A model generated the notes under the pieces. That model made no database searches. It saw nothing but the letters and a program-made list of their open reading frames with translations, and was not told where the DNA came from. DNA of 64,000 bases, from contig JABVCK010000008.1 in NCBI GenBank assembly GCA_013540605.1, positions 1-64,000 of the forward strand, read 5' to 3'. Position numbers and translations under genes: made by a program. Below are positions 17,122-25,335 of the stretch, one piece after another (position 1 is the first letter of the stretch; every line of letters starts with the position of its first letter). The stretch is from Bacillota bacterium (lineage in GTDB: Bacteria; Bacillota; Clostridia; Ch29).

Positions 17122-17727
17122 TCATACTTTTGAAGCGATTAAGCGCATATAATGATCCAGTAGTTCCTGCCCATAACGTTCCAATACGGATCCTTCCGGG
17201 GCAAAAAGATCATTATTTGCCAGATAATAGTGGATCAATCCAACCCAGGTATTAAAAATCAGGTGAATAGGATACGGATCAATAGTTCCTGCTTGCATCT
17301 CTCTCTCGGCCGCCTGGCTGATGTGGAAAGAGATGGCCGATTGGATTATTATGAATGCATTTCTGGCGCTCTCAGGAAGCAATCGGCCTTCAATCACCAA
17401 TCTTGTATAAAAGGCCTCGAACTCCGCCAGGCCCTTAAGATGCGCTGCCAGCACGTCCTGCAAGCTGTTGTTGCGGACAGCTAATTCATGAAGCCTTAAG
17501 GAAACCCGTGCACCGAATTCTTCAATGACGGCATTCAGCAGCGCTTCCTGCGTTGAGAAATGTGCAAAAACCGTTCCGTGGGATACCTTTGCGGCTTTAG
17601 CAATATCAGCGGTTCTGGTAGTAGTTAAGCCCTTTTGGGCAAACTGCTCAAACGCAGTTTCTATGAGATGTTTTCTCGTTTGATCCTTTTGCACCTGGCG
17701 TTGCGTCTTGGATTGTTTTTTGCTCAT
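17122..17727 (-). CDS. TetR/AcrR-family transcriptional regulator
   Basis: This 201-residue protein has the TetR helix-turn-helix at about residues 35-60 (TRTADIAKAAKVSHGTVFAHF) and an all-helical ligand domain with no family-specific signature that I recognise. The start ATG has AAGGAG 9 bases upstream. It precedes the ArsR-tail and zinc-ribbon genes on the same strand and is likely to control them and itself. Confidence 0.9.
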   Translation of the reverse strand: MSKKQSKTQRQVQKDQTRKHLIETAFEQFAQKGLTTTRTADIAKAAKVSHGTVFAHFSTQEALLNAVIEEFGARVSLRLHELAVRNNSLQDVLAAHLKGLAEFEAFYTRLVIEGRLLPESARNAFIIIQSAISFHISQAAEREMQAGTIDPYPIHLIFNTWVGLIHYYLANNDLFAPEGSVLERYGQELLDHYMRLIASKV

Positions 17728-17850
17728 TTCATTGACTCCTTACTCATTGACTTTATACTCATTATATTTTAACCATCTCTGCCTGTCAAGTACTTATAGA
17801 AAAAACTTTTGAGTGTTCATAGGCTTTGCCTCCTTCTCCTTTTGAAAAAC

Positions 17851-17885
17851 AAAAGCTCGATTATTTTTAAAATAACCGAGTCTTT
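17851..17885 (-). terminator. Terminator downstream of yjbQ
   Basis: CTCG-A-TTATTTT pairs with AAAATAA-C-CGAG around a minimal loop; on the minus strand it is followed by AGCTTTTGTTTTTC. It closes the yjbQ transcript. Confidence 0.6.
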
Positions 17886-17897
17886 CCTTACTGTAAA

Positions 17898-17966
17898 ACA
17901 GGGGACGGCAGACAAACATAAAACAGTAAAACAGTAAAACAGGGGACGGTTCTCTGTTCTACGTCG
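17898..17966. repeat. GGGGACGG dispersed repeat with 8-bp tandem units
   Basis: Two copies of AAAACAGGGGACGG flank three tandem TAAAACAG units. The second copy reads on as GGGGACGGTTCT. The same word recurs at 19136-19147, 24277-24288, 25517-25528 and 41041-41052. Such GGGGACGGTTCT-type words are common near RAYT/IS200-like remnants in Clostridia (my recollection), and one such remnant lies 1 kb away. Confidence 0.65.
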
Positions 17967-18354
17967 TACTTATAACCTTTATATAGATTTTCCTGTCTCT
18001 CGGCCCGTCAAACTCGCAAAAATAAACGCCCTGCCATGTCCCGAGCTTCAGTTCCCCATCTTCAATGGGTATTGTACACGATGCCCCCATCATCGAAGCC
18101 TTTATATGCGCGTGTGAATTGCCTTCTATATGCCTATATTCCTTACTGTCCGGGAAAGCTCTCCTAAGCCCCAATAGTATATCGTGTACAACGTCTGGAT
18201 CAGCGTTCTCATTAATAGTGACCCCCGCCGTCGTATGAGGGACGAATACAGTGACAATACCATCCTTTACACCACTTCTTTTTAACTCCTGCCTTACAAT
18301 GCCTGTAATGTCTATAAACTCGTCAGGCTTGGTCGTTTTTATTCTGTATATCAT
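17959..18354 (-). CDS. yjbQ: YjbQ-family protein (secondary thiamine-phosphate synthase type)
   Basis: A 131-residue, single-domain protein of the UPF0047/YjbQ family, with the signature VFVPHTTAGVTINE, the later H in NSHAHIKASMMG and EFDGPRDRKIYI at the C-terminus. The Escherichia coli member has weak thiamine-phosphate synthase activity in vitro; the physiological role is not settled. ATG 18354 begins the conserved part; a GTG at 18375 is possible. It stands alone, with the dispersed repeats downstream. Confidence 0.88.
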   Translation of the reverse strand: MIYRIKTTKPDEFIDITGIVRQELKRSGVKDGIVTVFVPHTTAGVTINENADPDVVHDILLGLRRAFPDSKEYRHIEGNSHAHIKASMMGASCTIPIEDGELKLGTWQGVYFCEFDGPRDRKIYIKVISTT

Positions 18355-18475
18355 GCCTTTAGCACAACCTTTCACGGCTATCCCATGTACACGTTATTTT
18401 GACATATAAGAATCTGTACAAATAAATCGGCCTATGCCGCTTTATTAGCTAGTGGGGATGTGAATAAGGGACAAC

Positions 18476-18790
18476 CTATAATCTAATCTTATCCACCAAA
18501 ATATCATCCAACTGCTTGCAGCCGGTCATAATCATAGTCTCTCAAAGCTCTGCACCTATTTTATTTGTGTGCAACTCGACTCCTTCGGCACCGCCTCCAT
18601 GGACAGCTATAACATAAGGCCTTCCAATCAAGACGGCATCTGCCCCCAAGGCCAGGGCTTTAAATACATCCGCACCTGATCCGATACCGCCGTCAACGAA
18701 GATCTTGAGCCAATCACCGACCGCCCGCCTGATTTCGGGGAGCACGGGGCAAGTTGCCGGAGTATCATCAAGCACTCTCCCTCCGTTGCT
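18476..18790 (-). pseudogene. Remnant of FMN-dependent alpha-hydroxyacid dehydrogenase
   Basis: The frame encodes the last quarter of an LldD/lactate oxidase-type enzyme: NGGRVLDDTPA, then LPEIRRAV and IFVDGGIGSGADVFKALALGAD, then IGRP. The substrate histidine usually found in SNHGGR is missing and the N-terminal three quarters are absent. An in-frame TGA at 18542-18544 interrupts the end; reading through it gives the normal tail (ETMIMTGCKQLDDI) to TAG at 18476. The gene is dead. Its upstream edge meets the transposase remnant at about 18785, which points to insertion followed by deletion. Confidence 0.8.
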
Positions 18791-19134
18791 AATTCTATAT
18801 TATATTCTTTTAATATTAAATGTCCAATATCTTTGTCGGACATGGTTTTCCTTTCTTGAACTACTTCAAGACATATATCGTTATTTAATTCCGTGTTAAA
18901 CTTACAAAATTCTTTAATGGCTTTACCCCTATCTTTATGGAACATCTCAAGTGCAAAGGCAGTATTGACAGTATTTGCTTTTATCGGCAAGTGTATATGA
19001 TTCTCCATCAGGCAATATGCATATATTTCATATTCAATCTCTTTTAAGGAATTAAAAAACAGGGGACTATCAATAAGACAAATAGAAAGGTTAACAGAGG
19101 TTAGCTTTGCTGTAGTAGGAAGGATATAACACAC
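18785..19134 (-). pseudogene. RAYT / IS200-like (Y1) transposase remnant
   Basis: The segment IYAYCLMENHIHLPI is the HUH-type transposase motif of REP-associated tyrosine transposases (usually AYCLMPNHVHLL). Later parts, EMFHKDRGKAIKEFCKFN and KTMSDKDIGHLILKEY, match the C-terminal tail of the family, but the central region with the catalytic tyrosine is missing, so the gene has an internal deletion. It is preceded by AGAACCGTCCCC at 19136, one of the dispersed words. It is probably a relic of the enzyme that mobilised one of the repeat families in this window. Confidence 0.75.
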
Positions 19135-19195
19135 AAGAACCGTCCCCTTGTGTTTGTTGTGTTTGTGTAGTGGTATAGTTGAGCGCTAGCATTTC

Positions 19196-19450
19196 CTACA
19201 ACAGGCCGAATCGGGGATAGAACAGGCTCACCAGGGCTGCTTTTCCCATCGACTTGGAGTGCAAATACAGCGGAAATGGGCCTGCGGCGATCAGCAACAG
19301 CATCGTTATTACCTCGAAGATCATCCGCCAGAACACCATGCCGATAAAGGACAGGCCTGTCTCCATGATCAGCTTGGAAAAAATGAACGAACTGCCGCCG
19401 ATGATGGAAGCCAGGGAACTGGAACAATAGGCTAGACGTTTCTTATTCAT
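19196..19450 (-). pseudogene. N-terminal fragment of an EamA/DMT-type permease
   Basis: The 84 codons start with a good-looking ATG and encode two hydrophobic segments (SIIGGSSFIFSKLI and GMVFWRMIFEVITMLLLIAAG), as at the start of EamA drug/metabolite transporters, which usually have ten helices and about 300 residues. The frame stops after FYPRFGLL and the rest is missing. The break lies beside the RAYT remnant and GGGGACGG repeats. Confidence 0.65.
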
Positions 19451-19480
19451 GTTTTACAACTTACCTGCAGCTTTATATAG

Positions 19481-19516
19481 TTAAGGGCCACTTACAAGAC
19501 GATAAGCGGCCCCTAA
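19481..19516 (-). terminator. Hairpin behind the symporter operon
   Basis: A 14-bp stem that is complete only on the minus-strand RNA (two G-U pairs; A-C mismatches on the other strand). It lies 54 bases after the small-subunit stop. No T-run follows, so it could be a 3'-end stabiliser rather than a terminator. Confidence 0.5.
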
Positions 19517-19569
19517 TCTATTTATAGCTGCTCCGCGGGGGAGTGAATTTACAATTCGGGCGATTATCC

Positions 19570-19743
19570 TTATTCCTCGTCATCCCACGGTTCGATGCCT
19601 AATTCTTGCATCTCCTTTAAAACCCGGTCCGAATACTTGGGCGCATGCTGACCACGTTTTTCCCGTATAGCAATGACGATTAGGTTCCTTGCCAGAAAAC
19701 CCCATACGAGGAAGCAGATCAGAATACCGGTCCAGATACCCAT
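19570..19743 (-). CDS. Small membrane subunit of NSS transporter (MetS-like)
   Basis: A 57-residue protein with one N-terminal membrane helix (TGILICFLVWGFLARNLIVI) and a charged cytoplasmic tail ending EPWDDEE. Short single-helix proteins of this kind are encoded directly after neurotransmitter:sodium symporter genes in many Bacillota and are annotated as MetS-type small subunits. The ATG lies 21 bases after the symporter stop, with AAAGGGGGGT as SD. Position, size and topology all fit; the subunit role is inferred. Confidence 0.8.
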   Translation of the reverse strand: MGIWTGILICFLVWGFLARNLIVIAIREKRGQHAPKYSDRVLKEMQELGIEPWDDEE

Positions 19744-19764
19744 AGTAATATAACCCCCCTTTCC

Positions 19765-21225
19765 TTAGTCAAGCACATTGGGAGCAGCGTCGCCGGGATG
19801 TTTTTTGGCATAGACGATGCCCAACCACATCAGCAACAGACAGGAAGCGATGGAGATCGCCAGACCGCCGACGCCCAGCAGGAAGCCCCACTTTTCCACC
19901 ACCGCGCTGTAGATCCAGAAACCCCAGATGATTAGCACCAGCAGTGGTTGGAGGTATTTGATGTCGAAGTTCCACCATTTCCCCACGTATATATCAGAAT
20001 AACAGTTCAGATATTTCAGACGGACCACGTTGATGTTGCGGGCATAGGCTACGGCCACATAGAGGATGATCATCGCGATAGGCAGAATATAGCAGCCAAC
20101 CCAGGTGTCGAACACGTCGATCCAGTTCGGTACGAAAGCGGCCGGAATGGAGAGCGCGGCGATGATTGCATAGAGGATGATGGAGAGGGTCTTGCGGTCC
20201 TTCTTCTTGAATTCGTCGGTCAGGTTGGTAATACCGACTTCCATGAAACCAAAGATGGTGGAGACGGCAGCCATGAACAGGGCCAGGAAGAAGATGATGG
20301 CGAAGAATTGGCCGCCGGGCATGTTCTGGAACACGGTGGACAGAGCCACGAAAGCCAGGCTGTAGCCGGAGGTGGTATCAAGGCCGTAAGCAAACACGGC
20401 AGGGAAGATGGCCCAGCCGGCCAGCAGCGCGACCGAGGTATCGGCCAGGCAGGAGGTCACATAGCTCAGTGGCATCTCGTCTTTCTTCTTCATGTAGCGG
20501 GCGTAAGTGGTATAGATACCCCAGTTGGGACCGATGGAGAACAACACCTGGGAAAGGGCCATGATCCAGGTCACGGGCTTGAACACCATGGACCAGTCGG
20601 TGTCCATATAGAAGCTGATGCCTTCGGACGAGCCGTCCAGGTTGAGGCCGCGGATACCGAGGATGATAAGGCTCAAGAACAAGCAGGGAGCCAGGATTTT
20701 GTTGACTTTTTCGATACCGGCCTTGATGCCCTTCACACTGACGAAGCAGCACAATCCAAGGATAAGAACGGATATAATAGCGATCAGCCAGGTCATATCG
20801 CCGGTACCGTTGGCATAGATGGAATCCCACAGTAGCGCTGGGTCGGCATTCATCAGCGTACCCTTGACGGCGTAAGCCAGATAAGCGAAGGTCCAGGCGC
20901 AGATGACGACATAATAAGACGCCACGCCGGTGGACAGGATGGTAGTGATGAAGCCGTTACCAGTGAGATTCTTATTGGCAGCACGGTAAGCGCCGATAGT
21001 ACCTTTTCTCGTCACTTTACCGAGAATCGCTTCCGCCCATTCACCGGGGATGGCCACCAAAAACAGCAGGATAAGATAGGGGATCAGGAACGCCGCGCCG
21101 CCGTATCTGCCGACCAAATTCGGGAAACGCCATACGTTGCCCAGACCGGCCATAGCCATGGCCGCAGCAATGATGTAACCTACACGGGTACCCCATCGCT
21201 GGTTGTTACTGTTTTTGTCACTCAT
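19765..21225 (-). CDS. Neurotransmitter:sodium symporter (NSS/SNF) family transporter
   Basis: A 486-residue protein with about twelve membrane helices and the NSS hallmark at the N-terminus: GTRVGYIIAAAMAMAGLGNVWRFPNL, with the unwound TM1 containing GLGNVWRFP. These symporters use the sodium gradient to import amino acids. An SD AAAGGAGG lies 10 bases before the ATG. It is encoded 35 bases after a cobalamin-dependent mutase-like enzyme and 21 bases before a MetS-like subunit, so it probably imports that enzyme's amino-acid substrate. The three genes are more GC-rich than the flanks, which suggests acquisition as a block. Confidence 0.93.
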   Translation of the reverse strand: MSDKNSNNQRWGTRVGYIIAAAMAMAGLGNVWRFPNLVGRYGGAAFLIPYLILLFLVAIPGEWAEAILGKVTRKGTIGAYRAANKNLTGNGFITTILSTGVASYYVVICAWTFAYLAYAVKGTLMNADPALLWDSIYANGTGDMTWLIAIISVLILGLCCFVSVKGIKAGIEKVNKILAPCLFLSLIILGIRGLNLDGSSEGISFYMDTDWSMVFKPVTWIMALSQVLFSIGPNWGIYTTYARYMKKKDEMPLSYVTSCLADTSVALLAGWAIFPAVFAYGLDTTSGYSLAFVALSTVFQNMPGGQFFAIIFFLALFMAAVSTIFGFMEVGITNLTDEFKKKDRKTLSIILYAIIAALSIPAAFVPNWIDVFDTWVGCYILPIAMIILYVAVAYARNINVVRLKYLNCYSDIYVGKWWNFDIKYLQPLLVLIIWGFWIYSAVVEKWGFLLGVGGLAISIASCLLLMWLGIVYAKKHPGDAAPNVLD

Positions 21226-21260
21226 GTTGACAGTTACCTCCTTTGTTATAATATATTAAA

Positions 21261-23027
21261 TCAATTCTTGTTACCCATCTGCTTGATTATTTCAAGGAAG
21301 TCCTGATTAGTGTTGATACCCAAAGCTGTAATCTCATCTGTGACATCTACCGGCAGTTCCTCTCCCTCGCGGCCCTGGTTCAGCTTTCCGCCCATGAAGA
21401 TCTGCGCCGTGCAGCCGACCCGATCCAGCTCCTTTTTCAGCTGAATGGCAAATTCCAGCGCGCCGCCGTTATGGGTGCTCACGGCAATTGCGTCGACCTT
21501 ATTCGCCACGGCAGCCTCGGCGATATCGTCCGGATTCTGCTCCACGCCCAGATAAACCACGTTGATGCCGAATTCTTTAAAGATGCTGCGCATGATGAAT
21601 AGAGCATGTTCGTGCACGTCGGTGGCGGCCAGCAGGGCGGTAACCGGCTTGTCTACCGGCTGCAGACCCCGCTGATGCAGGTCAAAGAGCCACATATCGG
21701 TGATGTCGTTGGTATGCCGGAACACGTCAGTCTGGTAAACCGGACGGTGTCCGCCGGGAGCGGCCGGATCCTCCGATCCCACGGAGAAGGTGTTTTCTAG
21801 CCGGCGCGCACCGAGCTTTTTCAGCACATACAGCATCTGTACAGGATCGCCTGTGTCCACACCGGCCTCAGCCAGCCCGGCCAATACCGCCTTGGCAAAA
21901 CGGCGGCCGCCGCCAACGATACGGTCCTTGATCTGATAGCACTCGGTGAAATCCACGTAATTTACCAGCCTGCGTGCTGCTTTTTCCATCTCCCGGGCAA
22001 ACAGCTGTACTTCGATGATCTCGTCAACATTGGGGATGCGGATGCCTTCGCTGAAGGGCGGCGGCATGATGGCGTGACCGGTGGGGCACTTCAACTGCGC
22101 CATGATGTCCCACAACAGGTATTGGGCCGCAATAGTGCGATTGTGATTGACGTCCGGTCCGCTACTGATGGTGTCGCCGTAAAACATCGTGCCGCAGCAA
22201 TCGTTGTCAAAGATATCGTTTAGGGCGAACACCCAGGCCGCACGTACCTGCGGCCTGGTGGTCACGCCGCCGAAACAGTGGCCCAGACGGGCTCCGATCA
22301 AGTCCTCAACGATATACCGTTCCAGGATCGCCCAGCCGGCGATACTGGCGTAATCGTTGAACAGGGAAGCCAGACCGTCGTCCAGATAGGAATGGACGAT
22401 CGTGCCCTCATCTTTTTTGCCCGCCATGATGCCCATAGCCTTAACCGTTGCCATCGTGGTATACTCGTCATCTTTCCACATGGGCGCTTCGTGGGCAAAA
22501 TACTGGGACAGGTTGCCGATGGTGGTGACGCCGGCTTTCAGCGCCAGCAAAGTGTTTTCCACCGAGGCTGGGAAACCGATCATGAAGTCGCCTGTATGAG
22601 GCTGGATGGGCACCAACTGCCCCAGCTGGGTCCACTGCTCATCATTTTCCAGGCGGGGGCCCGTCTCCCGGGCAATCTGACCGCGCAGCTCCTCCGGCAG
22701 GCTCATGCCGCGCTCCAGACAGAGACCGTAGCGGTCGATGCGGTACCCGGCGCCGTCAATAGCGTCATACAGCTTGTGCAGGGCGTCGACGGTTTCTTCC
22801 CAGTGGTCGAGGCCGATATGCGCATGATACATGATGCGGCCTTCCCGTTTCATTTTCTGTTTGTACTCATATTCAGAAGAAACGCCGTACTTGTCAAAGA
22901 ACAGCGTTCTGCCGATCTGCAGCTCAGCGGCCATCGCCTTTCCTTCCGCTACGATTCGGCGTCCGTCCGGTAGATCGGCAGCAGACAGAATGCGCTGAAC
23001 TTCCGCAGTAAAGTCAGAGTTTCCCAT
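21261..23027 (-). CDS. Cobalamin-dependent mutase-like protein with fused B12-binding domain
   Basis: The protein has 588 residues. The C-terminal 130 residues are a B12-binding domain: DVHEHA at residues 470-475 (base-off/His-on motif DxHxxG with alanine in the last place), VSTHNGG and FMGGKLNQ. The N-terminal 450 residues look like a TIM-barrel catalytic part distantly similar to the glutamate mutase epsilon subunit (FMIGFPASVENTLLALKAG, GDTISSGPDVNHNRTIAAQYL). Known glutamate mutases keep the two parts on separate chains. Substrate unknown; the neighbouring sodium:amino acid symporter points to an amino acid. SD AAGGAG precedes the ATG. No cobalamin riboswitch seen upstream. Confidence 0.75.
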   Translation of the reverse strand: MGNSDFTAEVQRILSAADLPDGRRIVAEGKAMAAELQIGRTLFFDKYGVSSEYEYKQKMKREGRIMYHAHIGLDHWEETVDALHKLYDAIDGAGYRIDRYGLCLERGMSLPEELRGQIARETGPRLENDEQWTQLGQLVPIQPHTGDFMIGFPASVENTLLALKAGVTTIGNLSQYFAHEAPMWKDDEYTTMATVKAMGIMAGKKDEGTIVHSYLDDGLASLFNDYASIAGWAILERYIVEDLIGARLGHCFGGVTTRPQVRAAWVFALNDIFDNDCCGTMFYGDTISSGPDVNHNRTIAAQYLLWDIMAQLKCPTGHAIMPPPFSEGIRIPNVDEIIEVQLFAREMEKAARRLVNYVDFTECYQIKDRIVGGGRRFAKAVLAGLAEAGVDTGDPVQMLYVLKKLGARRLENTFSVGSEDPAAPGGHRPVYQTDVFRHTNDITDMWLFDLHQRGLQPVDKPVTALLAATDVHEHALFIMRSIFKEFGINVVYLGVEQNPDDIAEAAVANKVDAIAVSTHNGGALEFAIQLKKELDRVGCTAQIFMGGKLNQGREGEELPVDVTDEITALGINTNQDFLEIIKQMGNKN

Positions 23028-23071
23028 GGTTCACGCTCCTTGTATAAAAAGCTTTTAAACAGTCATTAGGT

Positions 23072-23109
23072 GATAATCAAATAATATTAATTAATCATAA
23101 TTGATTATT
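23072..23109. promoter_or_regulatory. Long AT-rich inverted repeat, probable operator
   Basis: GATAATCAA at the left is mirrored by TTGATTATT at the right, 38 bp overall, 45 bp ahead of the mutase start codon. It is the best candidate target of the FCD regulator encoded at 23226-23942. Confidence 0.5.
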
Positions 23110-23225
23110 AGCTAATAAAATGTTATCATCTTAGAGCGAGGATGTCAATGAAGTTTTTTGCTAAAATTCGAATATTATACGCTGGAAACCATAAAAAATC
23201 GACAGGCTCATATGAGCCTGTCGGA

Positions 23226-23942
23226 TCAGCGTTTGTTGTAGTCCTTCAAATCCAATACGTAACTTCTGGAACGGTTGATGTGGTCATACAGCAAACGTTT
23301 GGCTGTTTTGGCGTCCCGTGCTTTAACGGCAGAGACGATCATTTCATGCTCCGCAACCTGAGTTGCCAGAACTTCTTCTTTTTCCACGATCTGTGAAAAG
23401 ATATTGTGGGCATTGTTCTGGGCCAACAGTAGGACGCAGATGTTTTGCAGCACGTGGTTGCCGGACATTTCCGCCAGCAGCAGGTGCATCTGCATACCGG
23501 GCTCGTCGCCCATGCTACCGCGGGAGACCTGCAGCTTATATTCCAATACGGACTGATCCAATAAGCGGAACTGCTCCTCAGTACCATAGCGGCAAGCCAG
23601 CTCAGCCGCCCGGGGTTCCAATAACAGCCGCACGTCCATGATGTCGATCAGCGTTTCCTTTGATAAGTTCAGGTGGATATTGGCCAGCTTATCCGCAGAA
23701 TCCCGCAGAGACTGTCTTTGCTCGGCCTGCGCAAGAAATTCTTCTCCCATTGGGGTAAGTATCCGGCCTTTGACTCCGACCTTACGAATGAGCTGTTCGT
23801 TTTCTAGCTCGATCAGTATTCGGCCAATAGTGGCAGAAGCGGCATCCATCTGCTCTGCCAGATAAATGGAGCCTACCGGGATACCGCACTGCTTCATTAA
23901 AGTCAGGATCTGGATTTTCTCTTTTTCCTTATTGTTCTTCAT
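23226..23942 (-). CDS. FCD-domain transcriptional regulator (GntR/FadR type)
   Basis: A 238-residue protein with an N-terminal winged helix (VGSIYLAEQMDAASATIGRILIELENEQ) and a C-terminal FCD domain (DVRLLLEPRAAELACR, then MQMHLLLAEMSGN and a late DHINRSRSYV). The helix-turn-helix is a little unlike classical GntR. It lies upstream of the mutase/symporter genes in the same direction with a 198-bp gap that holds the inverted repeat, so it probably regulates them in response to the imported compound. ATG 23942 has only a weak SD, so the start is less sure. Confidence 0.85.
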   Translation of the reverse strand: MKNNKEKEKIQILTLMKQCGIPVGSIYLAEQMDAASATIGRILIELENEQLIRKVGVKGRILTPMGEEFLAQAEQRQSLRDSADKLANIHLNLSKETLIDIMDVRLLLEPRAAELACRYGTEEQFRLLDQSVLEYKLQVSRGSMGDEPGMQMHLLLAEMSGNHVLQNICVLLLAQNNAHNIFSQIVEKEEVLATQVAEHEMIVSAVKARDAKTAKRLLYDHINRSRSYVLDLKDYNKR

Positions 23943-23987
23943 TTAAGTTTACTATAACCTCTTTTCCAAAAAACTTTTTGCATCTTA

Positions 23988-24040
23988 ATTATACAATTTA
24001 TCTTACATTATACAATTTATCTTACATTATACAATTTATC
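23988..24040. repeat. Tandem repeat, 19 bp x 2.8
   Basis: Three copies of ATTATACAATTTATCTTAC (the last cut to 15 bp) lie 46 bp upstream of the FCD regulator start. The unit contains the word TTATACAATTTAT, and the array could be a multi-site operator or part of the regulator's promoter region. Confidence 0.75.
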
Positions 24041-24119
24041 AAAGAATGCGTCAACCACGCATTATTCCCCGATAGCGTCAACCTTTTGAAGGAAAAATGT
24101 TACCCCGCATTTAGAATGT

Positions 24120-24262
24120 TTACCACCGTGTCTGCTGCAGCGCTTTCAGTGCAGTATAAGTTCCGCTGCTCTTTCCAATTGATAGCACAGGGATATTATT
24201 AAGCTTTTCTAAACCGGCTGCTGTCTTAATTCCAATACTTCTCAAGACCCTCTTATCCAATA
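24120..24262 (-). pseudogene. Degraded coding remnant, family not recognised
   Basis: The minus strand has a 40-odd-codon frame with protein-like composition (GIKTAAGLEKLNNIPVLSIG, then KSSGTYTALKALQQ) ending at TAA 24120-24122. There is no start with an SD; its upstream side meets a GGGACGGTTCT repeat at 24277. Farther up, an SD and ATG (24334) open a 14-codon frame that stops inside the repeat region. This suggests a gene broken by repeat insertion, but I cannot name it. The rest of 24041-24589 shows no gene. Confidence 0.35.
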
Positions 24263-24589
24263 AATTTAGTAAATTTAGGGACGGTTCTTTATTTTACATT
24301 TCTACCCTTCAGAGTAACACTTACGGTTGGCATTGAAAACCCTCCGCAAAGCTCTCCTTTGTCTTTTTTATAGCACTGTACCCTGGGATATAAGTGGGAC
24401 GTCCCTATTTGTCCTTTATCTAAATAAAAAGAAACTTATTGCGCCCATTGCCGTCTAATTTAAAAGCTGCATTTCGATCAATCTTCTATATAACTTGAAG
24501 CTAATCAGGCCTGAAGATAATTGTTCTAATCAGAAAAACATGCTAAAATCAAATGTGGTTGTATTTTCATGAATAAAATAGGAGTTATT

Positions 24590-25282
24590 ATGGGTGATAA
24601 AACGATAAAAATCAGAAAAAAGAAGCTGTTCATCGGATTGCTTGTCTTAATGTCAGTCAGTATATTGGCATTGGTATCCGTATTGATTATAAATGCCCAT
24701 GTTAAGTCATCGGTTAAAGATAAAATTATTGCGGTAGATGAGGCAGCCTCGTTAGATGCCGATTGTATCCTTATTCTCGGCGCAGGTGTGTGGGGTGACG
24801 GAAGACCAAGCCACATGCTTGAGGATAGGCTTTTACAGGGTATCGAACTATACAAGAAGGGAGCTTCCGGCAGGCTGCTGATGAGCGGCGACCACGGCAG
24901 AAAAGAGTATGATGAGGTCAATACCATGAAGCAATTTACTATTGACAGAGGTATTGTTTCAGAGCATGTTTTTATGGATCACGCAGGTTTCTCTACATAC
25001 GAAAGCCTGTATCGTGCAAGAGATATTTTTGAAGCCCACAAGATTATCATTGTAACGCAGAAATATCATTTGTACCGTGCGCTGTATATTGCTGAAAAGC
25101 TGGGTCTTGAAGCGTATGGTGTTGCCTCTGATCTGAGGCAATATGCTGGACAAGAATTTAGGGATTTGAGAGAAATATTGGCAAGAGTAAAAGATTTCTT
25201 TAATGTGATTATTAAACCTAAGCCCACTTATCTTGGGGAAGCCATACCGGTAAGTGGAAACGGTGATCTGACAAACGATTAG
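24590..25282 (+). CDS. SanA/YdcF-family (DUF218) membrane-anchored protein
   Basis: A 230-residue protein with one N-terminal membrane helix (KKLFIGLLVLMSVSILALVSVLI) and a DUF218 domain: CILILGAGVWGDGRPSHML, MSGDHG, and VTQKYHLYRALYIAEKLG. SanA relatives affect envelope barrier function and vancomycin exclusion; biochemical function is unclear. ATG 24590 is chosen because AGGAG stands 5 bases upstream; ATG 24569 has no SD. It stands alone between repeat-rich stretches. Confidence 0.85.
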   Translation: MGDKTIKIRKKKLFIGLLVLMSVSILALVSVLIINAHVKSSVKDKIIAVDEAASLDADCILILGAGVWGDGRPSHMLEDRLLQGIELYKKGASGRLLMSGDHGRKEYDEVNTMKQFTIDRGIVSEHVFMDHAGFSTYESLYRARDIFEAHKIIIVTQKYHLYRALYIAEKLGLEAYGVASDLRQYAGQEFRDLREILARVKDFFNVIIKPKPTYLGEAIPVSGNGDLTND

Positions 25283-25335
25283 CCGGTTAAAAGCCAACCC
25301 AGGAATATATGTCGGGAAAGCTGATTTGTAGGCAA

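Noticed and set aside
18628-19134. Intact 168-codon transposase
   Set aside because: The C-terminal part reads through the dehydrogenase remnant in a wrong frame and the catalytic-tyrosine region is missing.
19948-20835. 295-codon plus-strand frame opposite the symporter
   Set aside because: Antisense shadow of a GC-rich gene; composition rich in G, H and D without domain, and the opposite strand has a clear NSS protein.
23040-23140. Possible cobalamin riboswitch upstream of the B12-dependent enzyme
   Set aside because: The gap is short, AT-rich and lacks the conserved B12-box and junction sequences.
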